Below are positions 9,322-17,991 of a stretch of DNA of 64,000 bases, one piece after another; within the stretch, counting starts at the first letter, position 1; each line of letters opens with the position of its first letter. Under the pieces are notes generated by a model, which saw nothing but the letters and a program-made list of their open reading frames with translations, searched no databases and was not told where the DNA came from. The DNA is from Arthrobacter globiformis (GTDB taxonomy: Bacteria > Actinomycetota > Actinomycetes > Actinomycetales > Micrococcaceae), in assembly GCF_030818015.1 (NCBI RefSeq), contig NZ_JAUSZX010000001.1, positions 2,542,001 through 2,606,000 of the forward strand, read 5' to 3'. The translations under genes and the position numbers were made by a program.

Positions 9322-10203
9322 ATGACAACCACACCCGGTGGAACCCTTACTCTCGCCGACGACCTCACCATCAACCGGGTCGGCTACGGCTCCATGCAGC
9401 TGACCGGCCCGAATGTGTTCGGCCAGCCCAAAGACCGTGACCAGGCGCTTGCTGTGCTCCGCACTGCTCTAGAGCTCGGCGTGAACTACATCGACACCGC
9501 CGATTTCTATGGGCCTGGCGTGACCAACGGAATCATCAAGGAAGCCCTGAGCCCGTACGCCAAGGACCTGCACATCTTCACCAAGGTTGGCGCGCTTCGC
9601 GGCCAGGACGGCTCATGGATCCCCAATACGGAGCCGGAATCACTGAAAGAACAGGTCTACTCCAACCTCGAGAACCTTGGCCTGGACGTCCTGGACGTCG
9701 TTTACCTGCGGCTGGGCTCACACGATGGAACGACCGATGATTCCATCGCCCGCGAGTTCACAGCCCTGGCCGAACTGCGGCAGGCGGGCGTCATTAAGCA
9801 CCTGGGCCTCAGCGGCATTTCCGATGCCCAGTTGACGGAGGCGCTGACCATCGCCCCGGTCGTTGCCATTCAGAATCTTTACAACCTCGTCAACCGTGAG
9901 GACGACGCACTCGTCGCCCGTGCCGCCCGCGAGAACATCGCCTTCGCGTCCTTCTTCCCGCTCGGCGGCTTCTCGCCCCTGCAGTCCGATGTCCTCACCG
10001 CCGTCGCAACCCGGCTCGGCGCTACCCCGCAGCAGACAGCCCTGGCCTGGCTCCTGCAGCGCTCCGCTACCTCCGTTGTGATCCCGGGAACTTCATCAGT
10101 TGCCCACCTGCGCGAGAACATGGCCGCTGCCGAGCTGGTGCTGCCGGCGGACGCTGTCGCCGAACTCGACGCAATCGCGCCGGTCGAGCTGGCCCGGGCC
10201 TAG
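9322..10203 (+). CDS. aldo/keto reductase, PdxI (YdbC)-like
   Basis: This 293-residue TIM-barrel reductase has the AKR residues: IDTADFYGPG (Asp and Tyr, around residue 55) and FTKVGA (Lys near 88). Toward the C-terminus, FFPLGGFSPLQ and PGTSSVAHLRENMAA closely resemble what I recall of E. coli YdbC/PdxI, an NADPH-dependent pyridoxal reductase/pyridoxine 4-dehydrogenase. The usual histidine segment reads YLRLGSHD. It probably reduces pyridoxal or a related aldehyde. The ATG at 9322 follows AAGGAAAA; the 29 upstream codons cross the operators and are not coding. Regulated by the divergent TetR. Confidence 0.88.
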   Translation: MTTTPGGTLTLADDLTINRVGYGSMQLTGPNVFGQPKDRDQALAVLRTALELGVNYIDTADFYGPGVTNGIIKEALSPYAKDLHIFTKVGALRGQDGSWIPNTEPESLKEQVYSNLENLGLDVLDVVYLRLGSHDGTTDDSIAREFTALAELRQAGVIKHLGLSGISDAQLTEALTIAPVVAIQNLYNLVNREDDALVARAARENIAFASFFPLGGFSPLQSDVLTAVATRLGATPQQTALAWLLQRSATSVVIPGTSSVAHLRENMAAAELVLPADAVAELDAIAPVELARA

Positions 10204-10240
10204 GGGCCGGGGCACCTGCCCGATCATCACGGATGCCGCA

Positions 10241-10275
10241 CGTGTGGGGTGCTTGCACCAGCAGCACCCCACACG
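10241..10275 (+). terminator. intercistronic hairpin
   Basis: Perfect 13-bp arms CGTGTGGGGTGCT / AGCACCCCACACG with a 9-nt loop follow the reductase. There is no U-run, so it may be a partial terminator or a stabilising 3' structure. Confidence 0.5.
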
Positions 10276-10355
10276 CCCCGGCATTTCTGCTACTCGTCGA
10301 CGTTGGGCGATCCGCCCCTCTATACAGACCTTCTTTTATTCCAGAACGGAACATC

Positions 10356-11213
10356 ATGACCACAACGCAAAGATCAGCCCATCCAACCGTTGGGTTCGTT
10401 GGGCTCGGAGACCAGGGGGCGCCGATAGCCGCCGCCATCGCCGACGCGGGCTATCCGCTGCAGGTATGGGCGCGCCGTCCGGCCTCGCTCAAAGCACTCA
10501 CCGGCGTCCCCTTCACCGCACATGCAACCGTTGCCGCACTGGCCGCCGCCAGCAACATCGTCGCCCTCTGCCTGCCTGAGGACTCGGACAACCTCGAAGT
10601 GGCCACAACAGGAGGCCTGCTCGCACACATGCGCCGCGGCTCAGTCCTCGTCAACCAAGGCACCGGCACCCCACGGGCAATGCAGCAGCTCGCTGAACTT
10701 GCCGCCCCCTACGGCATTGAAGTGGTCGATGCTCCCGTCAGTGGGGGCCGCGCCGTCGCCCTCGCGCGTCAACTCACAACGATCGTCGGCGGGCAGGAAG
10801 CCGTGGTCGATCGGCTGCGGCCAGTCTTCAACACGTTCTCCAAACGGGTGATCCATGTCGGAGCCATCGGTTCCGGCCAGTCCGGGAAACTCTTCAACAA
10901 CACGCTCATGATGATGAACCACCAGAACCTCATCGAAATCCTCGCCCTCGCGGAGGAACTCGGGCTTCCCCTGACTCCTTTGCTTGATGTCTTCTGCTCG
11001 GGATCGGCCACGAGTTTCGCCCTTGAAGCGTTTGGGCCGGCGATCACCGTTGAGAACTCGGCGCACCTCACAGGACTCGAACTCATCGACATGGACCTGT
11101 TCTCCACGGCCACAGAAGCGCTTGGCAGTGCCCGCGCCAACGTCGTCCGTCGAGCCGTCGCCGGCGCTAACGGCCTCTCGGGGCTCGCCGCGCTCATCGA
11201 AGATAAACGCTAG
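10356..11213 (+). CDS. NAD(P)-dependent 3-hydroxyisobutyrate/6-phosphogluconate dehydrogenase-like protein
   Basis: This 285-residue beta-hydroxyacid dehydrogenase family member has an N-terminal dinucleotide motif VGFVGLGDQGAP (residues 10-21), the substrate motif DAPVSGGRA, and the catalytic Lys in SGQSGKLFNN. The C-terminal helical domain is complete. The chemistry is oxidation of a short beta-hydroxyacid or reduction of the matching semialdehyde; the exact substrate is not readable. The ATG at 10356 is chosen because the Rossmann motif then sits at the usual distance. It is co-directional with the aldo/keto reductase but separated by a hairpin. Confidence 0.85.
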   Translation: MTTTQRSAHPTVGFVGLGDQGAPIAAAIADAGYPLQVWARRPASLKALTGVPFTAHATVAALAAASNIVALCLPEDSDNLEVATTGGLLAHMRRGSVLVNQGTGTPRAMQQLAELAAPYGIEVVDAPVSGGRAVALARQLTTIVGGQEAVVDRLRPVFNTFSKRVIHVGAIGSGQSGKLFNNTLMMMNHQNLIEILALAEELGLPLTPLLDVFCSGSATSFALEAFGPAITVENSAHLTGLELIDMDLFSTATEALGSARANVVRRAVAGANGLSGLAALIEDKR

Positions 11214-11239
11214 AACCCGTCTCTGGCTAAGCGGGTTCT
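11212..11239 (+). terminator. hairpin overlapping the stop codon
   Basis: Arms AGAACCCG (11212-11219) and CGGGTTCT (11232-11239) begin within the TAG stop of the dehydrogenase gene. No U-tract follows. Confidence 0.4.
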
Positions 11240-11620
11240 GACGAGGACCTGCGGATCACACCGCGAGGGCAGGGATCGTTACCGTGTCTGGACCAGCCGG
11301 GACGAGGTCTGCAACACTTCGGACCCCGCGCACGTACGCACCGGGCAGTCCCCCGGGAACAGCCCCTTCCCGCTCGACGCCGTAAGGGCCGGCATCCAGC
11401 TGTGAAACCGGGCCCCCGGCCCGGGCGCTGCCAGGCGGTGCCCGGGAGGACGAGCATCCCAAAACAGCCCACCCCGAAGGCGGGCTCCTTGGCCGCCCGA
11501 ATACCGTCCATCAAAACGGGGAGCCAGAGCTCCACTCGAAATTGCAAGCCTAAAGACGATGCTGTGTCAGGCCCAGTGTGGTCCTGGATCAGGCCGTCTC
11601 AGTGGTCCTGAGTCATGTTG
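11240..11620. other. intergenic; possible decayed minus-strand gene end
   Basis: A minus-strand frame at 11256-11462 ends with natural-looking text (GPYGVEREG, VRSVADLVPAGPDTVTI) but has no matching upstream part in the same frame. It may be the last 50 residues of a lost gene. I could not assign a family. Confidence 0.25.
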
Positions 11621-11626
11621 ACATAC

Positions 11627-11878
11627 TCACCCAGGGCGCTTCAGCCAGGCGTTGGATTCCGAATCTCCGTGCGCGACAGTCTCGACAACCACCGAGTCCC
11701 AGCGATAGGCGATTGTACCGGCGGCTGGATGTTGCGATGTGATGTAGAACAGTCCGGGCCAAGCGAGGGCTCCGATGGGCGGCCCATCCGGATCAGGATT
11801 CGCCAGGGTCACGCCGGCATCCTGTGCCACATCTCGGCCGACGTGAAATGGCAGCCCGACAACATCAGGCACCGTCAC
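11627..11878 (-). CDS. small stand-alone PASTA-domain protein
   Basis: This 83-residue protein starts GTG and is almost entirely one PASTA-like domain: VPDVVGLPF near the start, an amphipathic helix (DVAQDAGVT), and the closing 'QHPAAGT' with a final VVVETV strand. PASTA domains bind muropeptides or beta-lactams in penicillin-binding proteins and Ser/Thr kinases; there they occur in tandem with a membrane anchor. Here there is no kinase, signal peptide or anchor. GAGAGG precedes the GTG. It could be a real small protein or a remnant of a larger one. Confidence 0.6.
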   Translation of the reverse strand: MTVPDVVGLPFHVGRDVAQDAGVTLANPDPDGPPIGALAWPGLFYITSQHPAAGTIAYRWDSVVVETVAHGDSESNAWLKRPG

Positions 11879-12017
11879 CCGATCGGCGAACCTCTCTCAT
11901 TCCCCAAACCTAACTCCGAAAGTATCCGCTGTAACCGGTGCGAACCGTCCGGGGGAACCCTTAATGGCACGAAAAGCTATTCCCCGGTAGTTGCCGCCGC
12001 TCCTTCCCTGCAAGGGC

Positions 12018-12299
12018 TTAGCCTTGGCGCCCTGCAGTTCTGGTGTTCTGCCTGAACCGGAATGCGGCAAATGCTCCGACGATCGCTACAACGGCGAAGG
12101 TCACCAGTACGGCACCTGCCATCGTCATGCCCGTGACCAGAACGCCCGCCAGGTTCAGCACACCAACGTAGACCAGCACGACAACCAAACTGTTCAAGAG
12201 AGTTGGTTGCTTCGCCAGAAGGGCACCGACCCTCGTCGTAGGCCGCGGAGTGGATCTATGACGAGGAGGCTTGGGGAACTGTGACGACTCTTTTTCCAT
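12018..12299 (-). CDS. small membrane protein, two TM segments
   Basis: This 93-residue protein has a basic Pro-rich N-terminus (residues 1-33) followed by two hydrophobic segments (about 36-56 and 60-82) and a short charged tail. No family recognised. It overlaps the preceding small membrane ORF by about 100 bp in another frame, and no ribosome site is seen, so the two may derive from one frameshifted gene. Confidence 0.45.
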   Translation of the reverse strand: MEKESSQFPKPPRHRSTPRPTTRVGALLAKQPTLLNSLVVVLVYVGVLNLAGVLVTGMTMAGAVLVTFAVVAIVGAFAAFRFRQNTRTAGRQG

Positions 12300-12496
12300 C
12301 TACGCATGAAGGCAAGGAGCCCGCCACCGGCGAGCAGCAGGATGACGATGGGCACTATTGCTCCACTCGTCTGGAACATCAGATCAGATAGGCCGATAAG
12401 ACACAGGGCGGCCGTGAAGACTCCAAGGATTCGGAGGTCAGTTTTGGCGGCCGCGCTTCGGGATGGACGCCAGTGCAAAAATCCTTGGATCTGCAT
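12194..12496 (-). CDS. small membrane protein, two TM segments
   Basis: About 100 residues starting at the second ATG. There are hydrophobic segments at roughly residues 22-42 and 46-64, then a basic stretch RRWKKSRH. The C-terminal 35 residues lie over the start of the next ORF and look like read-through, so a frameshift joining the two is possible. Function unknown. Confidence 0.4.
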   Translation of the reverse strand: MQIQGFLHWRPSRSAAAKTDLRILGVFTAALCLIGLSDLMFQTSGAIVPIVILLLAGGGLLAFMRRWKKSRHSSPSLLVIDPLRGLRRGSVPFWRSNQLS

Positions 12497-12508
12497 GTCA
12501 GCTCCCAC

Positions 12509-12835
12509 CGTGGTTCAAAATTGCGGGCTGTCACTCTGGTCATCATCACAGCACGAATCCGTGAATGTGGCGATACCCCTACCGGCCAATCGTCAGAGCG
12601 GATTGCAGTCAGGTGCTTCAGTCGAAGGTCACTTGGACGGGCTTGAATCTGAAGGGTCGGCACACCCATTTGGCGTCGGTCGGATCACCGGGAGCCGAAC
12701 CCTCATCGGTGCGTGTGTCAGAGATGGCGGCCGTACCGAAGGAGGACAACGATTCGGGGACGACTTTGAACTTTTCAAGGGTGGTCGCGCAAGCGGGACA
12801 ACAATGGGTACATGAAGCTCCCAGGCAGGTTTCCA
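12509..12835. other. intergenic, ambiguous frames on both strands
   Basis: Both a plus frame (12565-12879) and a minus frame (12618-12860, with a CTHCCPAC cluster) are open here. Neither has a family signature, and both overlap the lipoprotein start, so neither is called. Confidence 0.3.
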
Positions 12836-13303
12836 ATGAAAAAGAATTCGTGGCAGTCATTCTTCGTGATCCTGTTTAGTGCTGCTTTAGTAGCTACAGC
12901 AGGTGCCTGCTCCTCATCCTCGGACGGAGAACCGCCTTGCTTCCCTCCTGCCTATTCGGTGAATCCCGCAAGCGCTAAACCGGGCGACAAGGTGACAGTC
13001 GCAGCGCCGGCGGCGGAATGTAACCCGCGCTACGGCAACAGTGCTCAGGTCCAAGTGAGTGTCACCGATAAAAGCGGCGCCAAAGTCGTCGACGCAATTG
13101 CCCCAATGACTGATGCCGGGGAATTCACGTACGTTTTCACCGTTCCTGCGAAAATAGCGGTTGGAGTAGCGACGGTGACTGCAATGCCGTACAGCATCGA
13201 CTGGTGCGACGACACCGGTAGAAACAACCGCGCAGAAGGAACAGCGCAGTATGAGCTCGTCTCCTGTGCAATGCCACAGGAGTCACTCACAATAACGCGC
13301 TAG
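12836..13303 (+). CDS. secreted lipoprotein, unknown function
   Basis: This 155-residue protein starts MKKNSWQSF with a hydrophobic signal core and a lipobox ending AGAC followed by Ser/Asp (Cys near residue 25), so it should be lipid-anchored on the outer face. The mature part contains a Pro-Gly-Asp-Lys-Val-Thr-Val stretch typical of Ig/bacterial-surface folds, plus Cys residues that may form disulphides. The ATG at 12836 is chosen because the signal peptide begins there with GGCAGGT upstream. No enzymatic motif. Confidence 0.75.
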   Translation: MKKNSWQSFFVILFSAALVATAGACSSSSDGEPPCFPPAYSVNPASAKPGDKVTVAAPAAECNPRYGNSAQVQVSVTDKSGAKVVDAIAPMTDAGEFTYVFTVPAKIAVGVATVTAMPYSIDWCDDTGRNNRAEGTAQYELVSCAMPQESLTITR

Positions 13304-13356
13304 CGAGTTCACCCCACAGAGGACCCTCTACGGGACGAATGCTGGGATTGGTCCAT

Positions 13357-13905
13357 TTAGGGCACAGTGTCGGTTTTCAGAGCGAGCCCCAGTGAACTGC
13401 ACACGTTTTCGTCTCCGGGGATGACCGCGGCTCGGCCGTCATTGAGTACGCATACGGTCAAGGGATCCGGAATGGGGTAGGAGAAGCTGCGGTCATGCAA
13501 GCTGGGATGTGCGCTTCCGTCAGGATCGTTGGGGTCGAGGACATGTTGAGCCCACATATCCCGGCATACTGACAGTGCGTCTTCGATTATCACTCTGCGG
13601 TCCCGACGCTCGGCCGTGCTCGGGATTCCAACAGTCACGGTGGTGCCGGGGAAACGGTTGCCGTGGAGTTCAGCTCGTGCAAAGCAATCTATCGAGCTTT
13701 TGTCCGTGACAGGCAGTTGCATGACGATGGCACCTCCGGTTGCCGCCAGGGCGACGGCGACACCGGAGATCAGGATCCTCTTGCCTTTGGTGTTCTGGAA
13801 GTGCCGGTTCTCCGGGGTTCCCTCCTGCGCGACATTGGCCAGGAGCGCCTCGATGGCTGCGCTGCGTTCCGCGCTGAAGCGCTGTGAACGCGGAATCTCA
13901 TTCAT
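13357..13905 (-). CDS. membrane-anchored anti-sigma-like protein
   Basis: This 182-residue protein has a cytoplasmic N-terminus of about 42 residues, one transmembrane segment (about 43-65) and an extracytoplasmic domain with several Cys and a DPNDPDGSAHP stretch. Its ATG overlaps the stop of the upstream ECF sigma gene (ATGA), the standard arrangement for sigma/anti-sigma pairs. No ZAS zinc motif (HxxxCxxC) is visible, so the anti-sigma role is inferred from position and topology only. Preceded by GAGAGGAAA. Confidence 0.6.
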   Translation of the reverse strand: MNEIPRSQRFSAERSAAIEALLANVAQEGTPENRHFQNTKGKRILISGVAVALAATGGAIVMQLPVTDKSSIDCFARAELHGNRFPGTTVTVGIPSTAERRDRRVIIEDALSVCRDMWAQHVLDPNDPDGSAHPSLHDRSFSYPIPDPLTVCVLNDGRAAVIPGDENVCSSLGLALKTDTVP

Positions 13906-14516
13906 GGTGTTTCCTCTTCCGGCCTAAGTGGACGCGGTGCCGGCATGGATCCGGCCTGGGGGTTCATCAGCTGCGCCAGTTTCTCTTTGGCCCTTGAGAG
14001 CCGGGACTTTACGGTGCCCGGCGGAATGCCCAGCAACTCGCTCACCTCAGCCGTGCTCATGTCCTCCAGAACGCAGAGCCCAATAACTTCCTGATCGCGC
14101 GGGCGCAGCGAACGGTAGGCCCGGTGCAGGAGTTCAGACCGCCGCGCCTGGTCGAAGGTCTCAGCCACAGAGTCGCTGTGATCGGGCATCTCCTGGGACT
14201 GCGGAAGTTTCCGCAGGAGGCGTTCATAGCGCAGTCTGGACCTAATCTTGTTCCTTGCCACGTTCGTGGCTGTTATCAGCAGCCATCCAAGTATCGAATC
14301 GTTGACCAGCCGGATTCTGGATCTGCAGCGCCAGGCCTCAAGGAACACCATGGCGGTGACGTCTTCAGCTTCAAAGGGAGTTTTCACCAGCCGGAGACTG
14401 TGAACGAAGACCCGGTCCCGGTGCCGTAGGAAGAGGGAAGCGAACGCGGCACCGTCACCATCTATGACCTGCAGCCAAAGCTCCCTGTCCGTGGATGGCG
14501 TCTCTTTGTCCCCCAT
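13902..14516 (-). CDS. ECF sigma factor (sigma-70 family)
   Basis: A 204-residue ECF-type sigma with region 2 (FLRHRDRVFVHSLR, EAEDVTAMVFLEAWR) and region 4 helix-turn-helix (MSTAEVSELLGIPPGTVKSR). Its size and lack of a long C-terminal extension are typical of ECF factors held by a membrane anti-sigma, and the next gene overlaps by 4 bp and encodes such a protein. I start at the second ATG (14516), since the preceding 13 residues are not conserved sigma sequence. It likely controls its own operon and a small envelope regulon. Confidence 0.85.
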   Translation of the reverse strand: MGDKETPSTDRELWLQVIDGDGAAFASLFLRHRDRVFVHSLRLVKTPFEAEDVTAMVFLEAWRCRSRIRLVNDSILGWLLITATNVARNKIRSRLRYERLLRKLPQSQEMPDHSDSVAETFDQARRSELLHRAYRSLRPRDQEVIGLCVLEDMSTAEVSELLGIPPGTVKSRLSRAKEKLAQLMNPQAGSMPAPRPLRPEEETP

Positions 14517-14597
14517 ACCTATAAGTGTCCGGCAACACCCTAGTGGTTCCATCACGAATCACAGAAGGTACAAAAGCTCCGCCAGCCCCGCCGTCCC

Positions 14598-16063
14598 ATG
14601 TGGGACAGATCCCCATACGCGGACCCCAGACACCGGTCTCTGGTTTTGCCCATTCCGGTCTCGTGCCTGTTTGGAGTTGGGTTCCGCAATGAACCTGTGA
14701 CGCTGGCTGGCATTACTCACCTGCTCGAGCACGCCGTTCTCCGTATGGTCCAACCGGTGACTTGTGGCACGGCGGAGCGGTACAGATGGATTCGGTTGAG
14801 TTCTACGCCTGTGGCGATGCCGATGCCGGCTATCTCAATGCCATCGCGGCCGCGGTTTCTGGTTTTACGGCTGTAAGCGAGGAAGATCTCGCGCTGGAAA
14901 AATCAATCATGGAAGCGGAAAATCCCCAAGGGTTCAGTACAGTGTCCAGCGGCCTGCTGACCTGCCGGTTCGGAACGAACGGGCAGGGGGCCGGGCACTT
15001 TGGTTCCCCGACGATCACAGGCATCAGCCGGGCCGAGGCGATCGAATGGGCCCAGCGGTGGTTCACCGCCGAGAACGCGGCCGTCGCCTTCACCGGGCCG
15101 GTACCCGGCTCCCTGGACATTCGTCTTCCGCAGGGTACCCCCGTCACCCGGCACCAGCCCGATCCCGTCATCACAACGCCAACTCTTATCAGGTCACAGA
15201 AGAGCGGAGTGGCACTTTCCTTCATGGTCCCGTCGAGGAATTCCGCATTCCTTGGAGAGGCACTGAGATATGAGCTGCTCGCACGGCTTCGGCACCCCAC
15301 CGGCCTCATCTACTCGGTCGTGATTCTCACAACGCAGCTCGATAATGACTGCTGCCAGCTCGACCTCATCCTTGACCCGGTCGCGGCCAACACCGCCGCA
15401 GCTTTGCGGGCCAGCGTCGCTGCTGTCCGTGACGTGGCAGCCGAGGGCTTCACCGATGACGCGGTTCAGGCCGCCCGCCACGCACTCCAAGCAGTGTTCA
15501 CGTGGGACGATACTGTCGCTTCCGATCACCTCCCTCAGGTGGCAGTCAACGGCCTTCTCGGACGAACGACTCCGACCAGGCAGGCACTGCTCGACGCAGC
15601 CGCCTCGATAACCAGCGCTGAATTAAGGGCCACACTGACCGCATCCCTGGAATCACTCATCGTCGCTGTCGACGAGAATACCAAGGTCCGCAAAGCCGAC
15701 GCGACCGCACTGGAACTCACCCTGGACCCCTATGAGATCTGGCAGCGCCACAACGGCACAGACGACCTAAAGCCACAAGAGTCCCCCGACGGGCATCAGA
15801 AATGGCGAAGCAAGACATCTAAGGCAGCCTTAACGCTCACAGAAACCCACCTGCTGAAGCTCGAATCAGGCAAAACGAAGTCGATCAAGCTGGCCGACGT
15901 CATCCTCGTAGGCGACCGCAGCTGCGGCTGCATCTGCCTGATGGATCGGCGCGGAAGAAGCACCGACGTCCACACCGATGACTGGAAAGACAGCAAGAAA
16001 CTCAGACGCAAATTGCTGAACGCCTTTCCCATCGACATTGTCCGCCAGTTCCCGGAAGAGTAA
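14598..16063 (+). pseudogene. M16-family zinc peptidase, N-terminal frameshift
   Basis: The inverted zinc motif HLLEH sits at 14718-14732 in one frame, preceded by VGFRNEP and ITHLLEHAVLR, as in M16 peptidases. Near 14755-14790 the frame shifts, and the rest of the protein (about 430 residues, both M16 half-domains, ending with a PH-like or GRAM-like tail after residue 350) is in another frame. A downstream Glu of the zinc site would be in LALEKSIMEAE. If the shift is genuine, the catalytic motif is separated from the body and the enzyme is dead. The intact long frame suggests the event is recent or a sequencing error. Confidence 0.65.
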
Positions 16064-16180
16064 AGAAAGCAGGAAAATCCGCTGCGGGCGCTGTCAATGC
16101 AGTCCAGACGGCGAACGCTAAATGGAAGATTTCTGCGCTGCGACCTATTTGTCGCGGTCCTAATTCCGCTCGACGTCCCT

Positions 16181-16438
16181 TTATATGGACGACGCCAGCA
16201 TCGACTGGATTGTTACAACCAGCGCCCCGCCCGTCCAGTAGATACCCATGAGCATATAGAAGAAGCCCATTGCCTTTGCTGTCGGAACATCAAAGAAGGT
16301 GAAGCGATCTGGAGGAATTCCACGACTCTCTTTGTAGGTATTGGACCAGAAAGTCGCCGCCCCGTTCCAATCACGATAAATGCAGCGTCCAAAGAGGAAG
16401 GCGAAGACGTTTGCCACACCTATGCCGAGCAGCGCCAC
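16181..16438 (-). CDS. small membrane protein, possibly 5' truncated
   Basis: 85 residues from GTG with two hydrophobic segments (1-20 and about 58-80) around a loop rich in aromatics. The hydrophobic frame continues upstream of the GTG to a stop with no better start codon, so the original start may be lost. No family recognised. Confidence 0.4.
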   Translation of the reverse strand: MALLGIGVANVFAFLFGRCIYRDWNGAATFWSNTYKESRGIPPDRFTFFDVPTAKAMGFFYMLMGIYWTGGALVVTIQSMLASSI

Positions 16439-16720
16439 CCAAGAGATAGCGGTCGCTAATGCAAGGGCAAGGCAGACTAGAAGTGAGGCTCACAGTAACG
16501 CGTGATAGCGTCGCGCCGGCTGAGGTAGCTCCATGAGCAGGCGCTTAATTGACCGCAGAGTTGTCATGCCCTTTGCTTCAGTCCCTGGCCAGCCTGTCGA
16601 CTTGTTCGAACAGCCTAACGCTTCAATGGAAGAGGGGGCCACAGGCGATTTATTCGCTTCAACGCCTTGTAGCAGCCCTGGGCTGGTGGAAGTTCCTAAT
16701 AGGCCAGCGGCTGGCCTAGC

Positions 16721-16787
16721 GTCCCGAAAGAGGCCTGTCCGCATAACGTCCCGAAAGAGGCCTGTCCGCATAACGTCCCGAAAGAGG
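16721..16787 (+). repeat. 27-bp tandem repeat, about 2.5 copies
   Basis: Units begin at 16721, 16748 and 16775 (partial, 13 bp), each starting GTCCCGAAAGAGG and ending CCGCATAAC. Copies are identical. They lie in non-coding sequence of about 600 bp (16439-17081) that holds no gene I can support. Confidence 0.85.
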
Positions 16788-16884
16788 GTCGATCACCGGG
16801 CCAGGATCTTCGACTCGCTTCCCACACCCGGCTGCTGTCCTGGGAAGCCCCGTATACCCTGTCCGATTCAACGGCCGCTGAAGG

Positions 16885-16924
16885 TCCTCGAACTGGAGCA
16901 CTTCGGCCGTTTCGTAACCCTAGG
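16885..16924 (+). repeat. 40-bp dispersed repeat, copy 1
   Basis: It matches 18490-18529 at roughly 85 percent over 40 bp, including the shared core AACTGGAGCACT and GGCCGT. It may be remnants of a mobile-element end. Confidence 0.5.
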
Positions 16925-17081
16925 GTTTCGAGGCGACGAGGTTTCGAAACACCCAAAAGCAGGGCTGAAGCCGAATGGAATCAGAGGCAAATCGTCCCTT
17001 GCAGAGAGCACCTCGGTTTCCGGGTCTAGGATACAGCTAAGCAGTGATGGGGCGCTGCTCTAGGTGGGAGGATCGTCGTTC

Positions 17082-17180
17082 ATGCGGGTAATCCGTAACG
17101 CGAAGCGGGTGTCTGTCCTGGGGGGTGGAGTTGTAGTGGTTGCCGCGGGCTTGAGCCTCTGGCGAGCCGCAATGTTTTGA
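17082..17180 (+). CDS. possible 32-residue membrane peptide
   Basis: A short frame MRVIRNAKRVS followed by a hydrophobic Gly/Val/Ala stretch, LSLWRAAMF and TGA. GGGAGG lies 8 nt upstream. A basic start plus one TM helix is a plausible small membrane protein; nothing confirms expression. It ends 2 nt before the next ATG. Confidence 0.3.
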   Translation: MRVIRNAKRVSVLGGGVVVVAAGLSLWRAAMF

Positions 17181-17230
17181 ATGAGAACGAACACGGCTGA
17201 GTAGCGGCGTTCACCGCAGGGTTCGCTGCA

Positions 17231-17866
17231 ATGGCCTTTATCCAAGGCTGCATCATTCTTTTTTGGGACCGCCGATCAACGCCTACCGTTCTAATGCGGC
17301 CGCAGCCGGCAGATATGCTCTTAGCCCTCCTGCCCGCGGCCGTCATCGGATCCGTCTTCGCGGCCGTGGCCGAACTTTGGGATCCCGCTAGTCCCCCTAT
17401 TTGGTCACTGGTCCTGTTTCTCAGTTCGCTGGCACTCTCGGTGAAGCCGGCAGAATCGGCTCTGCGCTCGGAAGTTCCGCCTTTAAACTCGATGAGTTTT
17501 TTAGACTGGATGCGATCCCAGAATTTCGGTATAGGAACTCTTCTGATCGCGATCTGGTTTACGGCGATGTACCTAACCACTCCGCTAACAATCGATGCCC
17601 TAACGCCCCTGATTATCACGCTCGCACTCGCCCAAGGGGCGGTGAGTATCTGGCGCATTGTAGAACAGCATCACATGTCCAAGAGAGGACTCCGCCTATC
17701 CGGCATGCATATCATCTGGTTGCGAGCCATCCACGTAAATCAAGGGCATGAGGCTGCCGTTATGGAGCTGCGCGCCATGTATCCCAAGATCGGTACAACT
17801 CATGCCGAGAGGGTCATCGAAAATCTCTATCAAACTGAGGAAAGAACGCTGAAAAGAAATGGGTGA
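17231..17866 (+). CDS. polytopic membrane protein, unknown function
   Basis: This 211-residue protein has about four to five hydrophobic segments (around 2-12, 28-50, 57-72, 100-116, 121-139) and a cytoplasmic C-terminal third with helical charged sequence ending KRNG. The frame is open for 11 codons upstream of the ATG (VAAFTAGFAA), so the true start may be earlier, possibly after a small frameshift from the ATG at 17181. No family motif seen. Confidence 0.55.
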   Translation: MAFIQGCIILFWDRRSTPTVLMRPQPADMLLALLPAAVIGSVFAAVAELWDPASPPIWSLVLFLSSLALSVKPAESALRSEVPPLNSMSFLDWMRSQNFGIGTLLIAIWFTAMYLTTPLTIDALTPLIITLALAQGAVSIWRIVEQHHMSKRGLRLSGMHIIWLRAIHVNQGHEAAVMELRAMYPKIGTTHAERVIENLYQTEERTLKRNG

Positions 17867-17991
17867 ATTTAAGACGGCAACGTGGGAACATGCGGGCCAG
17901 CAGCGTCCCGCATTGGCCCGGTTTCGAAGCCGTCCCGTTGCCGGCCCTTGAAGGGATAGTTCCGGACAACAGCAGGGTCTAGGCTCGGGCC

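Noticed and set aside
12565..12879. Open frames on both strands overlapping the lipoprotein start, one with a CTHCCPAC cluster
   Set aside because: No ribosome site or family pattern, and the lipoprotein with clear signal peptide and lipobox is the better explanation for the overlap.
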